In this document: in pieces, positions 37,601-50,200 of the stretch | Layout of the letters: each line of letters starts with the position of its first letter | Position numbering within the stretch: the first letter of the stretch is position 1 | Assembly (NCBI GenBank): GCA_022829145.1 | Contig: CM040750.1 | Location: 5,642,255 to 5,706,254 of the forward strand | Direction: 5' to 3' | Length of the DNA: 64,000 nt | DNA from: Albula goreensis | Lineage: Eukaryota > Chordata > Actinopteri > Albuliformes > Albulidae | Program-made: the position numbers and the translations under genes | The notes under the pieces: model-generated | What the model saw: only the letters and a program-made list of their open reading frames with translations | Databases searched by the model: none | Told to the model about the DNA's origin: nothing

Positions 37601-40600
37601 TCTTGATGTAGTCAGTGTTGCAAACGAGTGCATTTCATGTTCAGCTTGTTCTGGCAGACAGCAGGTGCCCAGCTAACCAAAGGAGACCCACCAGCTCAAA
37701 CCTCTTTGCTCAATATTAAGGCCCCATGGCAGCCCACAAACACAGTTTGCAGTTGCTTGGTTAGGATTCAATACTAAATGGAAGAGCGCAAAAAAATCAC
37801 CACCCTGTTGAAAACGGTTTGTGCCAAAAATGGCCACTGTTAATGACACCCCATATTTGCTTTATGATGAAGCTTTAAGATGCTTTGCTTGTTGGATGTG
37901 GTATGTTCCTGGACCATGTGTATGGCAAACTGGTTCCATTTCACTCTGCAGCTTTGTATTCAGTTTTCTGAGGCTAAATTCCTTTAGCTGTTGCTAGGTT
38001 TTATGTAGGCAGAGAACATTCAATTATGTTCTTTCATTGACACCTCAAACATCTTGCCAGCAGAAGGAGAGGGGGAGTCATTCAAACTGTGGGAGAAAGG
38101 ATATAAGATGTGTAACTTTTTATAGTTTTTAGCATGCATTAAATTTGGTCTGAAAAAGACCGCTGTATGGCATTACTGGGGAAGTGTTTTCCGTACAACT
38201 CATGGATTTTTTTTTTGTATAGGGACAGGATAAAATAAGATGAATTTTCCAAAAGAAAATGAGATGGTTTCAGATGTTAATGCAGTCAGCAGCATTGTGG
38301 GTAGACTAAAAGGCTATAGAAATGAGCACTGCGGGCTGTCACATGGCACTCAGACAACCGACTGCATCAAACTGCCAGAACGCCTCTAAACGCTGCAGGA
38401 GTGTATGCATGGAGCAGTGTAGACCGTTGAGAGTCCTGCCCTTTCCTGTCCTGTATGCACCGGTATGTGGGTAGACCTCATTTTTCATGGTGTAAAACCT
38501 TACTCACTTTGTAATCGCACAATGAAGACCCACCCCATTCAGATAACAAAGTCAGATGTGTTGTTTTTTTACCCTCAAGAAAGACAAACGTGAAGAAAAA
38601 CTCCCATGCAAAGTCTTCCAGGTCTTATTTGGCTGCTTATCTTAAGTGGTCTTTGTGGATGACCTTAAATGCATAGCTTGCATTTTTCCCACATTGTAAA
38701 TCCATTTTGGTCAGTGTTGTTTGGCGGCTCTGTTGACATTCCTGCTCCCATCCGGCTTGCAGGGCCAGTCTTTCGTTGTCAGTGGCTGTCAGACAGTGCG
38801 ATGTGGTGATTGACACTGCTGTGGGTTGCTGGGAGCTGACAGGCGTACAATCTGTCATTTTTCTTGCTTCTAGTTTTCTTTTTCCAGTGATAGCGATGAC
38901 AACTTTTATTGCTTTTCTCATTGTGTTAACAAGCGCAGTCAGTCATTTCCAATGAGTTTCACTTGGTACGATAATATAATTACACTAATATACCCAGTGT
39001 AGAAATTATATACTGTGTTGTACTGCAAAGTCATCAGACATGTGTTATTTCCATAAAAGTCAAGTAAGGAAGACACAATCTTCATCTTTAAGGTAGTATT
39101 CTCTTATACTTTTCTATGTGTATTGCTGTCTTTTTGTTTTGCAGTGCAAGTTGCTTTAAATGAGAAAGTTAATTGCTAGATTGTCTGTCTTCTGTTTTCC
39201 TGTGTTAAGTTGACAATCGTGAAAATCATTAAATTAATTCAGATTGGTTATCAGCCTTGTCTGTCATTCTGTAAGCACAAAATGCCTTTTATTTTCTCCC
39301 TTTAAATGGCCAGCAGTATGTCATTTTATAAATTGAAGTAATGCAGTGGGTCAAAATTTTCACCATCTCCAGACCCTTCACTCAAATCACCCAACGTCTA
39401 GAATTTGGCCATAGTTACATGCACTGTAGTCAAATCTTAAACGACAACCTTGAGATCAGGGAGAATTTGCAGGCCTCGTTCCTGATAAAAGAGGAATCTG
39501 TTGCAGCCGATTCCAGTTCCCAAGGGTGTTGCCCTCTAGTCTCCAACACAACAGGACACAAGGGCCGTGTGCAGTGACCCCTCTTGGGGCCGTAGGGTTT
39601 GTAACTGCTGTCCCATCTTTTGCTTTCAGTTCAAAGTTGAGCAGTGGTTCAGGGACAGGAAGGACTTCCAGGCCAGGCAGGACTAGTGATCCTCCCTGGG
39701 TCCTGTCTGGCTCTGACACTCTGGGCAGACTGGCAGGCAACACCCTTGGGTAAGTTTGGGCAGGGTCGCAGTAACTTAGGCCTCTGTTAAAGCGTCAGCC
39801 TTCAGGCCGCTTCACACTACCAAATCCACTGCTGTCACAGACTGCGGGGGCTCTGCTTTGGCCGTATTTAAATCATAGACAGAAATCAATTTCCCTGGTA
39901 AAATAAACCCGTGTCGACGGGCAGAATTGATGAGATTGGAGAGTTAATTGATAAAGTCCCCCCTGGCTTTTTTTTTTTTTTTACCAAAAAACCTTTGTCT
40001 GTGTAGCACCACGAACCAGTCAAAGGATAGGTACACCCCTGAAGGTTGTTATAGAAACCAAAAGCCTTTTCTGTTCCTATAGTACACCATTCCCCCCTCA
40101 ACTACCATTTCTCTCAACCAAAGCTTACAGCAGTATAGGCTTCTAAACACAGGGATTAATATTTCTTCTGTCAGTGGGCGGGAAGTAAATTATCCGTCTT
40201 GAATACATTTCAGCACAGCTGTTTGCCAAATGTGGTCCTGGAGATGTGTGCTGTGCTTTGTCCTCTCCCCCACCCCCTTTTCCATTACCCAGCTACACTC
40301 AAAGCCGTTGTTTCTGAAGCCCAAGGTATTTGGTAATTGCCGGTTTTGGAGAGGGGTGCTGTTGAAAGGCGCGGTGCTGCTATTCTGCCCGTAGTGGTCG
40401 GGAACCCAGGGTGCGTTCCCAGAATGCAGCTCTGCTCAAGAGTGCGTGCCCCCCCTGATCTCTGGGCCTCTTTTTTATGATAGGAGTCGCTGGAGCGCTG
40501 GAGTGAATGGAGGAGGAGGAGGCGGTAGCAGCGGAGGAGGAGGTGGAGCAGGAGGGGGAGGTGGAGCAGGTGGAGGCAGTGGTGGCGGAGGCGCAGGTGG

Positions 40601-43600
40601 AGGAGGAGGAGGTGGAGGGGGGAGGTCGTCCGCCGCAGCGCGTGACTCCAGGAGGCAGACCAGGGTGATCCGCACAGGCAGGGAGAGGGGGTCAGGACTC
40701 CTTGGCAGCCAGCCCCAGCCGGTCATACCAGCCTCCGTCATCCCCGAGGAGCTGATCTCTCAGGTCAGCCCTGCTCACACGCCCATACACACTCACACAC
40801 CTGTGCACACACACACACACACACCCATACACATACCTCACAGCCACAGATCACACTCATCACAAATGTACACATGCACACTAATAAATGTGCACGTGCA
40901 TACCACACACATCTGTGCAAGCATACACGTGTGCACACGCCTCACAGCGGAAGATACTCATTGCAAACATTATATTACAGTCATTTAGTTGATGCTTCTA
41001 TCCAAAAAAAAAAATCAGCTTACAGTTGATTATGCTAACCAAGCGACAGTCCCCCCTGGGAGCAATGTAGGGTTAAGGGCCTTGATCAGGGGCCCAACAG
41101 CAATGGTGTTCTTGCTGTGGCTAGACTGGGGCTTGAACCAGCAGCCTCAGGGGTCCCAGTCATGTACCATAGCCACTAGGCTACAAGCTTCCCCCACACA
41201 CTAAAACAACCATGCACACACATACCACATGCACACACAAATGGCAGTCTAGTGGCATGATTTGGGGGGCACAAGGTAACTGAGGGCTGCAGAAGACCGT
41301 TAGTGATTGCGTCTCTGGTCGTGGCTCCGCTCCAGGCTCAGGTGGTTCTTCAGGGGAAATCCAGGAGCGTCATCATCCGGGAGCTCCAGCGCACAAACCT
41401 GGACGTCAACCTGGCCGTCAACAACCTGCTGAGCAGGGACGACGAGGACGGCGACGACGGGGATGACACGGCCAGCGAGTCCTACCTCCCCGGAGGTGAG
41501 CGTGGGCTGAGGCTGCGGCCAGCCTCTCAGTGCCTCTGTCTGTCTCTCCTGTCTCTTCAGGGCCCGTGGTACATATGAGAAATACCATAGAGATTCCCTA
41601 CTGCAATTATTTAATTCCTTAAATATACCAGCTTTTGCAGAAGAGGTCTTATTTCATTTCATGAAAATTTTTTTTTTTTTTAATAGCTAAATAGCTAAGA
41701 GATTTACACTAATGTAGTTGCTCAGTTAGCATTCCTGACCAAGTTCCCTTGGGTGTAAGGACTAAGCATTTCTCTTAAAAAGTTCTCATTTATTTTGAGG
41801 CATCCTAAACATGGTGTACCTGCCTAAGTCAGCACCTCTCACATGAAGGACTAGTCCGTCTAAAGGAGTGGCTTAAGGTGCATGCATACCCTCAGACTAA
41901 CTCATGCTTCATATGACCACATCTGACAGTTTTTTCCGCTTGGTTGGCCATTCTCAGTCTTTTCTGAACTAGCTGAACTCAAGGGCGGTGTGAAGAGTTT
42001 CCTGTCTTGTGGAGGGGTGGGAGTTGTTGGAGATAAAAACGAGTGTAATATTCACTTTTTCGGTTTTTGTTTAATTCGTTATTTTGGAACACAGGAATAA
42101 AAACAGTTTTAACAGTAGCCAGGTTCAGTGAAATGTGTAAACTTAGTGCTACCACATGTTCTGGGATGTTGTGGTGTTTTATACACTCCCATTGCCTGTT
42201 AGAGGTGGGCATGGGTAAAGTTATGTGGTGTAACATTTATATTTATGGAATCTTCTACCTGAAGATTGCTAGCTTGTACATTAGCTGATTTTGATAGCTT
42301 TGTATGTGTGGTTTAGAAACTTAGAGTCAGATCCCACAGGCTCTGCGATCTTGAATTTACAAATTTTTATGTGTTTTTGATTTTGCAATTTGAAGACTCA
42401 AACAGATACATGATACAAAACTCTATCAGAATGTTTTCCCTTAAAGCAATCTATAGTAAGCTCTAAAAACAGTAGAAATTTTGGCTGCCTTCCATGTCTG
42501 TAGACTTTGAATAGTGTTGTAGTAATATGTTTGTGAATATGACATATTTTTTGTGTCATATTCAGAGGACTTGATGTCTCTGCTGGATGCTGACATCCAC
42601 TCCGCCCACCCCAGCGTCATCATCGACGCCGACGCCATGTTCTCTGAGGACATCAGCTATTTTGGATACCCCTCCTTCCGCCGTTCCTCCCTGTCCCGGC
42701 TGGGCTCGTCTCGAGGTAGGCCCCCCCACCCTCTGTATGTACACATCTTCCTGTTTCCTGTGAACAACTGTTCCCTGGACCTGCTCTATGTACCTTACCA
42801 ACTGCCATTTAGAGTCAGTGACCGCATCCTCCACCGTCAGGATGCACTTCTCACCTGCCTTTTCAGGAAGTAGAAATGGGCCAGACTGGTCTTTCCACTG
42901 TCTATGTCACTCACCACCTAGACATAAATAACCTGCTGCTTTTCCTCAATCGTTTAAGACAAATATGGTAACAGTATGCTCAGACGTCTTGTAAGATGGA
43001 CTTGGCATTGATTGAGTATGTATTATAAGCTCTTATCAGTCACATAAATTCCAGACTTGATACGATTAGGATGATAATTAATATTTTTAATGGGGATCAT
43101 AACTAGTCCATTTATTTGCAGCCATGAAGGTAAATGGTTGAGGGTTTTTTCCTCTTTTAGTATATGGGGTATATTGGTGCAGGCAGCTTGCAGAGAGTGG
43201 TGCATTGTGGGTGTTTTTGTGTGAGTGAGTGTGGTGCCTGCAGTGAGCCCTCTGTGTGGAAGCCCTAGGAAATCCTTAGCTTTTAGGATGAGGGGGTTTA
43301 GTCTTATCAGAAACCCTCCACTGCACCTTACACCAGAAAACTCCTCAAACCTCCCTGTGTGGCATGCTTCTGCTTCTGTCACATCCTTGTGATTCAGTCT
43401 GTGGTTGTAGACATCATTATTTTCCCCTACTGTAGAAACTCTGAGGTATGAACTTACTTGGAATGGATGTTTGTTCAGAACTCTGAAATGTTCATTACTT
43501 TGGATGCCGTGTGAAATTATACCAGTTTTAATAACTGTGAACCTGTCTTGATTGAAACAAGATTATTGCAAGAGTTTACATGATAGCAGCTTCATTTCTT

Positions 43601-44181
43601 GAACAACACACTAGAAAATGCATTCGCTCTTTCCTGTGGTGCATTTTTCCTCTTTCAGATTGAGTAATTTTGTAAATTTTTCCCCCTTAACAATAATGAC
43701 TAAAAAAAAACAACATAGCTTTATGTAAATTGCTTTTATTTGTTACATCAGGGAAACCAGTGAGCTTGATCAGGCATAAGTGTTTGGTTTCATTTGTGTA
43801 CGGTTAACTGGTCAGTTTGTAGGCTGAGGTTCATATCTCTGAGGTCCTCCTGTGTGTAAAGTCTTGTAAAGTACATTTTCTGTGAAGGGTCTTTCCCAGA
43901 GAGTGGCTTACTTTTATCCCACTGGTGTGACCCCATTGCATACCAGTTCTCCTTCTTCCCTTAGAGCGCGACTCGGAGCTGTTGCGCGAGCGTGAGTCTG
44001 TGTTGAGGTTGCGTGAGCGGAGGTGGCTCGACGGCGCCTCTTTTGACGCAGAGCGCGGCTCCAGCAGCAGGGATGGCGAGCCGGGCCTGGACAGGAAGTG
44101 CGCCCCGGTCCAGAGTCCAGTCTGCCTGGGGGAAGAGCTGCAGTGGTGGCCAGACAAGGTCAGCAGGCAGGGCTCCGGAGA

Positions 44182-44234
<53 letters not shown>

Positions 44235-47200
44235 CGCGCATGTGTGTGTGTCCATGTATATGTGCATGTGTGTGTGACTATGTGTCTGTGTGTGCGCTAA
44301 CCGTACACCATGTATGTCAGTGTGCATGCCAGTGAATTCCAATCAGGTCATCTATGATTTGCGTAACAGTTTTTGATATCAAAAATTGTTTTTAGATAAG
44401 CTGTGCTGGAGCGCTGTCTCATATGTGTAATAAGGGTATGGCCATCATCAACACTTAAAGTATTTCTGTTAACCAGAATCTTAGTCATTTACATTTCCTT
44501 ATTTTTGGTCCACATTTTGTTAAAAGGACAGAGCTCACAGGCAGGACTCCACACTGAAGGGCTCATTCACAGAGGGATGATAAATTCATCACCACATGAA
44601 AACGTCTGGGATTCGGTTCAGAGCAGGAACTTCACTTCCCATTAATAGCTGCAAGACTCTCATCTCCCTGTGTTGTGGCTATTTATGGAAGTGCGAACCT
44701 TACCAAATTCCACCTTATTCATCCTTTGGTAAATACATTATGTCTCCGGCCGGGGGTAAATGTTACCTAGTGTGCTATTTTCACAGATGAGGTATTAAAT
44801 TCTCCTATGTCTGATGTGTAAGAGGCTGCCAGATGTAGACTGAGGAGAGACAGGCCAGTTTTGCCTTGAATGATGGCCAGGGCAGGGCACATGACCAGAG
44901 CAGAGCAGGAAAAAGGTGGTTTTAAAAGCAATTTCCAGCTCCTCAGAGGCCACAGCGGGATATTGGATTACACTCAAAGAGCCAGGGAGCTCGGTCTCCC
45001 TTAAAGCCCTCCTTTAGTCAGTCAGCAGAAGTGTGAGCCTTGGCCGGGACTTTGCAGGTTTAAGCCTTCGCTATGTCATCGGCCAACTATGACCTTGGTG
45101 GAATAAATTTGGCTTCTTGCTTCGGGTTGGACAGGTTTAAGTTTGCCAGGGTTCCTCGGGTTACCTCTACATTAACTCCTACCAGACATGCGGTGCATAG
45201 GCACGGATTTGTGCTAGCCGTGCTGCTGTAAGCCGAGTGGCCTGGAGTGTGTAACATACCCATTGGTCAGAGGACTGCACACTCCATAGATGCTGCGCTC
45301 TTTGTGTCGGTGTGGAGGCCACAAGAAGCCAAATGATTTGTTTAAAAAAAAGAAGCAAAGAACCTGAAAACTTTTACAGCCTCTTCCTGTTACTTTTATT
45401 CACCACAGTGGTTCATCCCTATCCTGCAGAATCACTGCAGTGGCGGTATGGAGTAGCGGTTTAGCACGCTGCAGTGGCAGTATGGAGTGGCAGTTTAGCG
45501 CACTGCAGTGACGGTATGGTGTAGCTGTTTAGCACGCTGCAGTGACAGTATAGAGTAGCGGTTTAGCACACCGCAGTGACAGTATAGAGTAGCAGTTTAG
45601 TGCACTGCAATGACGGTATAGAATAGCAGTTTAGCACACTGCAGTGACAGTATTGAGTAGCGGTTTTGCACGCTGCAGTGATGGTATGGAGTAGCAGTTT
45701 AGCACACTGCAGTGACAGTATAGAGTAGCACACCAGCAGTGGTAACTTGGCTAATGCCTGATGTATCAACCAGATGTGTTGGTTCTCAACAGTCTGCGCT
45801 GTGTATCCACTGATTTTTGAAGTTGAAAATTTGAAGGCCATTTGTTTCAATGCTATCAGAGGAATGAGAAAACAAAATTCTCTTTTGCCCATATGCTGAA
45901 TTTTCAAAGCATGTTTGAGATGGATTTTTCTTAATCTCTACATTAAGTGTTTTGTTTGAGGTATTTGTAGGTATTGTTTTTCATTTTTCTGTCTCCTTCC
46001 TTTGGTTCCTGCAGGATGGCACTAAGTTTGTGAGCATCGGAGCTCTTTATTCTGAGCTGGTGGCCATCAGTTCCAAAGGAGAGCTGTACCAGTGGAAATG
46101 GAATGAGCCAGAACCCTACAGAAACGCACAGGTAGGGAGCCCTACAGAAACACACAGGTAGGGTATGGCAAATGAGCCGGAAACCTGTAGAAACGAGCAT
46201 GAGCAGATGTAATGGTAATATTTACACTACATTTCTCCCAGGAGTCCCACTTATATAAACCTTAATTCATTTTTGGAATGAATTAACGTTTACTTTTGTA
46301 AAATCAATCATAATTTCAATCTATTGTAGAATAATTATAATTAGCTATTAAAAATTCATATTAATTAGTTAGTACTATTCAGCTATTTAGTTTCTGATTT
46401 GTAGCGAATTATTATTTTAGCTTTGAATCTACTGTTCCCCTTTTTCATGTTTGTGTTTGACTCTACTATTCATGAATCACTTTTTCATGTTTGCTATTTT
46501 TTTGAGATTTCAAGATTTCAGTTACCTTATACAAGGACCACTGTTTTTGAAGCATCAGAAGCAGCACCCATTCACACACATGTGCTGGCTGTGTCTGTAC
46601 AGGGAGTGTAACAGCCATGGCTACAGTCCACAGCTGTCAGAATCCCATCCTGGACAAAACTCAGGACAGTGTTTACAGTAGATGTTACATGTAAAGACTA
46701 GCGGACTGTATTTTAAGGGCAGTGTCTGCATCACAAGCCAAGCACTTTCATTTTCACTGCAATCAGTAAGCTAGTGAGCCTACTCTTCCAGGATGTGTCC
46801 TACCAAACCCTTAATTTAACAGCCCTTTGGCTGAAATCCGGAAACATTATCACTGTTTCTCCAACCAAGACGGACTGTCACAAGTGGTTCGTCATGTCAG
46901 ATTGCTTTGAGATATGTTAGTAAGATGTTATGTAATATTTTATTTGAAATTAGTAACTTTAGGGAATGTGATATCTTTCATTCAGTGTATCTCATGTCTG
47001 TAAATGACAAACAAACTTGGCCTAATAATGCAATGTGACCTCACTGTTTGTTTGAAAACCCTTTTCAACAAAGTACTTAATTCATATCAAGTTATGTTTG
47101 CTGCTGGACATGATAGGTGTGGCAAGGAACAATAGCTTATACCTACATTAAAAGGACATTGTACAGCTTATCTACTTACAATTATCACCACTTTCCTGTT

Positions 47201-50200
47201 ATTACTGACTATAAGTCCATGTCCAAAATTATCATTTACGTATTTATCAGAAGTAGGCAAAATTCTGCTATGGAATTTCGTATTGAAGCAAATTCTCAGG
47301 CCACAAATCTTCACTTTTGCTGTAGCCAGCAAGCTTTCCAGCAAAAAGTCAGCACGCAGCTGGCGTTTTGTTTTAGTTGGTTACTCATGATCTTATTATA
47401 GGAATAGCTCATTTTCTTGTCCGTCAAAATGATCATTGCAGTATCCAGTGAATGGAAACTCTGCATCGGTCCTGAGCTCGATCCAGCATGGTGAAGCAGA
47501 TTAAGGGAAGGTGATCACTGATGGGCCTACTCTCCCCCACCCCTGCAGAACCCTGCTGTTCACCACCCACGGGCCTCCTTCCTGGGCCTGACCAATGAGA
47601 AGATTACCCTCCTGTCAACCAATAGCATCAGAGCCACTGTTGCCACAGAGACAAATAAGGTCAGTGCCCTCCCATATGAGAATTGATGAAAGGTAAAGAG
47701 GAGTGCCAGTAGAAGTTAATGTGGTTGTAAATTTAGCCTGATATCTGTGCGGACTAAAGAACCTTTGCTGAACCCAGTCCTTGGGATCTTTTACACATCT
47801 TTGATGTACTCCATCTCCAGGACACCTACCTGAACTTGTGCACTGAACAACAAATCAGTGTCAGGATACATCAAACATCTGTAATGGCTATTGGTCCTCA
47901 GCCGCTTAGTTGAGGGAGACTGCACTAAATATACATCAAGTCCTACCGGGCAACCTTGTGTTTGTGTGCATCAGTGTGAGCAAGTGAAATTAAATCTAGC
48001 TAGCTGCATTTTTTGTAATGACTTCTAACATTGATCGTTTCTGAGTGTGATAAGAAGGGCTCTGCAGTTATCAGAACGTCCTCATGTAATTCAGCTGAAC
48101 AGAACAGAATCTTTAGTGTGATAATGAACTGCAGTGATGGACAGTAGACCTTAATTAAAGTGTACATCTCCTGTCTGTGCATCTGTGGGCATCACCAGGC
48201 ATGCAACATTTCTGTATTTTAAGTTCCACATTGTGTTAAAATGACAGGGCTTACAGTCAGAACTTCACGCTGAAGGAGAGAATGATGAGGGGATAACACT
48301 GCAGGAGAAAGGCTGAGCTTGTAATCTTTAAATCTGCTGCTTCACTCCACTCCTGTCAGCATGCCTCCTAAAGGCCGGTGTGTAAGCAAAGCCCTGTTTT
48401 CAGTCTGCAGTATCCTCTGCCGCAGGAGAGAGGTGAACTCTACCTCTGCTCTGTGTGCAGTATCTGCTCAGTCAGGTCAGCTGTTCCACACCCCGTGATG
48501 TGTGTGCATTTGGGAGCTCTGTACGGCCCTCAGACCCTCTCTGCCCCGTGCGCCCGCAGGTGGCGACGTGGGTAGATGACACCCTGACCACGGTGGCGTC
48601 AAAGCTGGAGCACGGCGCCCAGGCGTTCGCCGAGCTGCAGGGGGAGCGCGTTGTGTCCCTGCACTGCTGCGCCCTCTACACCTGCGCCCAGCTGGAGAGC
48701 GGCCTCTACTGGTGGTGAGCGGGAGGGCAGGGAGACCCGATGCACACGCTGTCTTTGTACTGAGAGAGAACCAGGAGTCATGAGCCTGAAAACCTTGTGG
48801 GTGGGGCTATGATGTGCTCCAGTATGTTCACAGATCCAAGCCACCCATGTTGTCTTTTATCAAGTCATTTGAATGGTTCTAGCAGCTGACAGCGTCTACC
48901 CCTCCATTATATAAATGTCTTTCTCAGTGCTTGGTGCAAACTGGCACAGTACTGCAGTATAACACATGGAGGAGCCCATTCCAGGCCTTTTCGCAGACAT
49001 CTCTCATGGTTGTATAATGTTCCAGTTGTAAAGACAGTTACTAGAGCACTTGTATTTAACTAATGAACTTCAGTGTATTCGCTGCAACATCTCACTTTGG
49101 TAGTGACTAGGTCTATTGGGACCAGCTTGAAACTTCTTAAGTCTTAGATCATCAGAAGGTCCTTGTAGATGTTAACCAGATATGTGATTTGTCTGTCGTA
49201 AATCCATGACCCAATTGAATCATGCACGTCTGCATAACACAAGAAAAGGATAAAGGACAATACAAAAAAGTTGAAGATAGCCCTTTTTTGGGTTGGCGGT
49301 TGGTTCATGGCTGGGATCTTGCTGTTCAGCCTAACTGTCCTGGGATCAGTGCTCCCCTCCTGCCACTCCTCTTTCATGCTGCAGAATGCTTACTGTTTGA
49401 AAACAGGGCTCGGACATCGTCTGAACTTAAGGCTCCCATTTTAGTGAGCTGAATCCAATTAGTCAGGTAAGAAATGTATGCTTTCACTTATAATTAAGTT
49501 GTGTTGTTTGCAATTTGCTGAATTTACTGTGAAATAACTGTCATAACAGTAGTCATGTAAGTTAGTAATACTGGATTAATTTAGTCAGTCAAACTCACCT
49601 CCTCAGTATTTCACCTTTTTCTGGGTAATGTAACAGCTGTCAATGCATGCTATCGTGTCTGAAAATATTGATCGTTTTTATGGCAAAAATAATTACAGCC
49701 AATGAAAATGAAATGCAGAAAATAAAAATAAATCTTGTAAGATTTATAGATTTTCAATTATTTTATCTAGCGCTGAATATTTTATCTGCTGCTGGAACTC
49801 TTGCAGATGAAGGTGGTGTGAAATTCTTACCTCAAATTGGAGCTGGCTAGCTAACATAGACAACATTAACTGCTATCACCTGATAAGACAGGTGAGCTAG
49901 GCAATTCTGAGCAATTCTGTTATATTTGCACCAGCAAATATCCTTTCTTCTGGTTAATAAACTATCAGTTCTTATCATGCAGCCTAATCAATAGCAATGC
50001 CGTATTTTGAACCTGGAACTTTAGTTACAGCTACAGTTAGGGCTAGGGGAATGAATTCAAAAACACACCACATCTATTTTATCAAAACTTTATTTCAGAC
50101 TCTTAACTTCCAAGAATATTATACATTTCCTGAATTTGTAGGTTTTGAATGTGTATGTAACATCAAGTTAAAGACAAGCTAAAGACATGTAGTAGGCTTC

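Larger units (their letters stand above)
44500..48300. repeat. Diverged repeat pair in ubr5 introns 9 and 11
   Basis: Segments at 44,510-44,575 and 48,227-48,290 share the pattern CACATT-GTTAAAA-GACAG-GCT-ACAG-CAG-ACT-CAC-CTGAAG in the same order. They look like two old copies of one interspersed repeat of unknown family. The rest of this interval holds exons 10-11 and unremarkable intron. Confidence 0.4.

Noticed and set aside
40475-40741. Minus-strand poly-Pro ORF
   Set aside because: It is the antisense shadow of the ubr5 Gly-codon tract in exon 6.
44013-44342. Long ORFs on both strands reading Cys-Val or Thr-His repeats
   Set aside because: They are translations of the (TG)n microsatellite in ubr5 intron 9, with the exon 9 part belonging to ubr5 in another frame.
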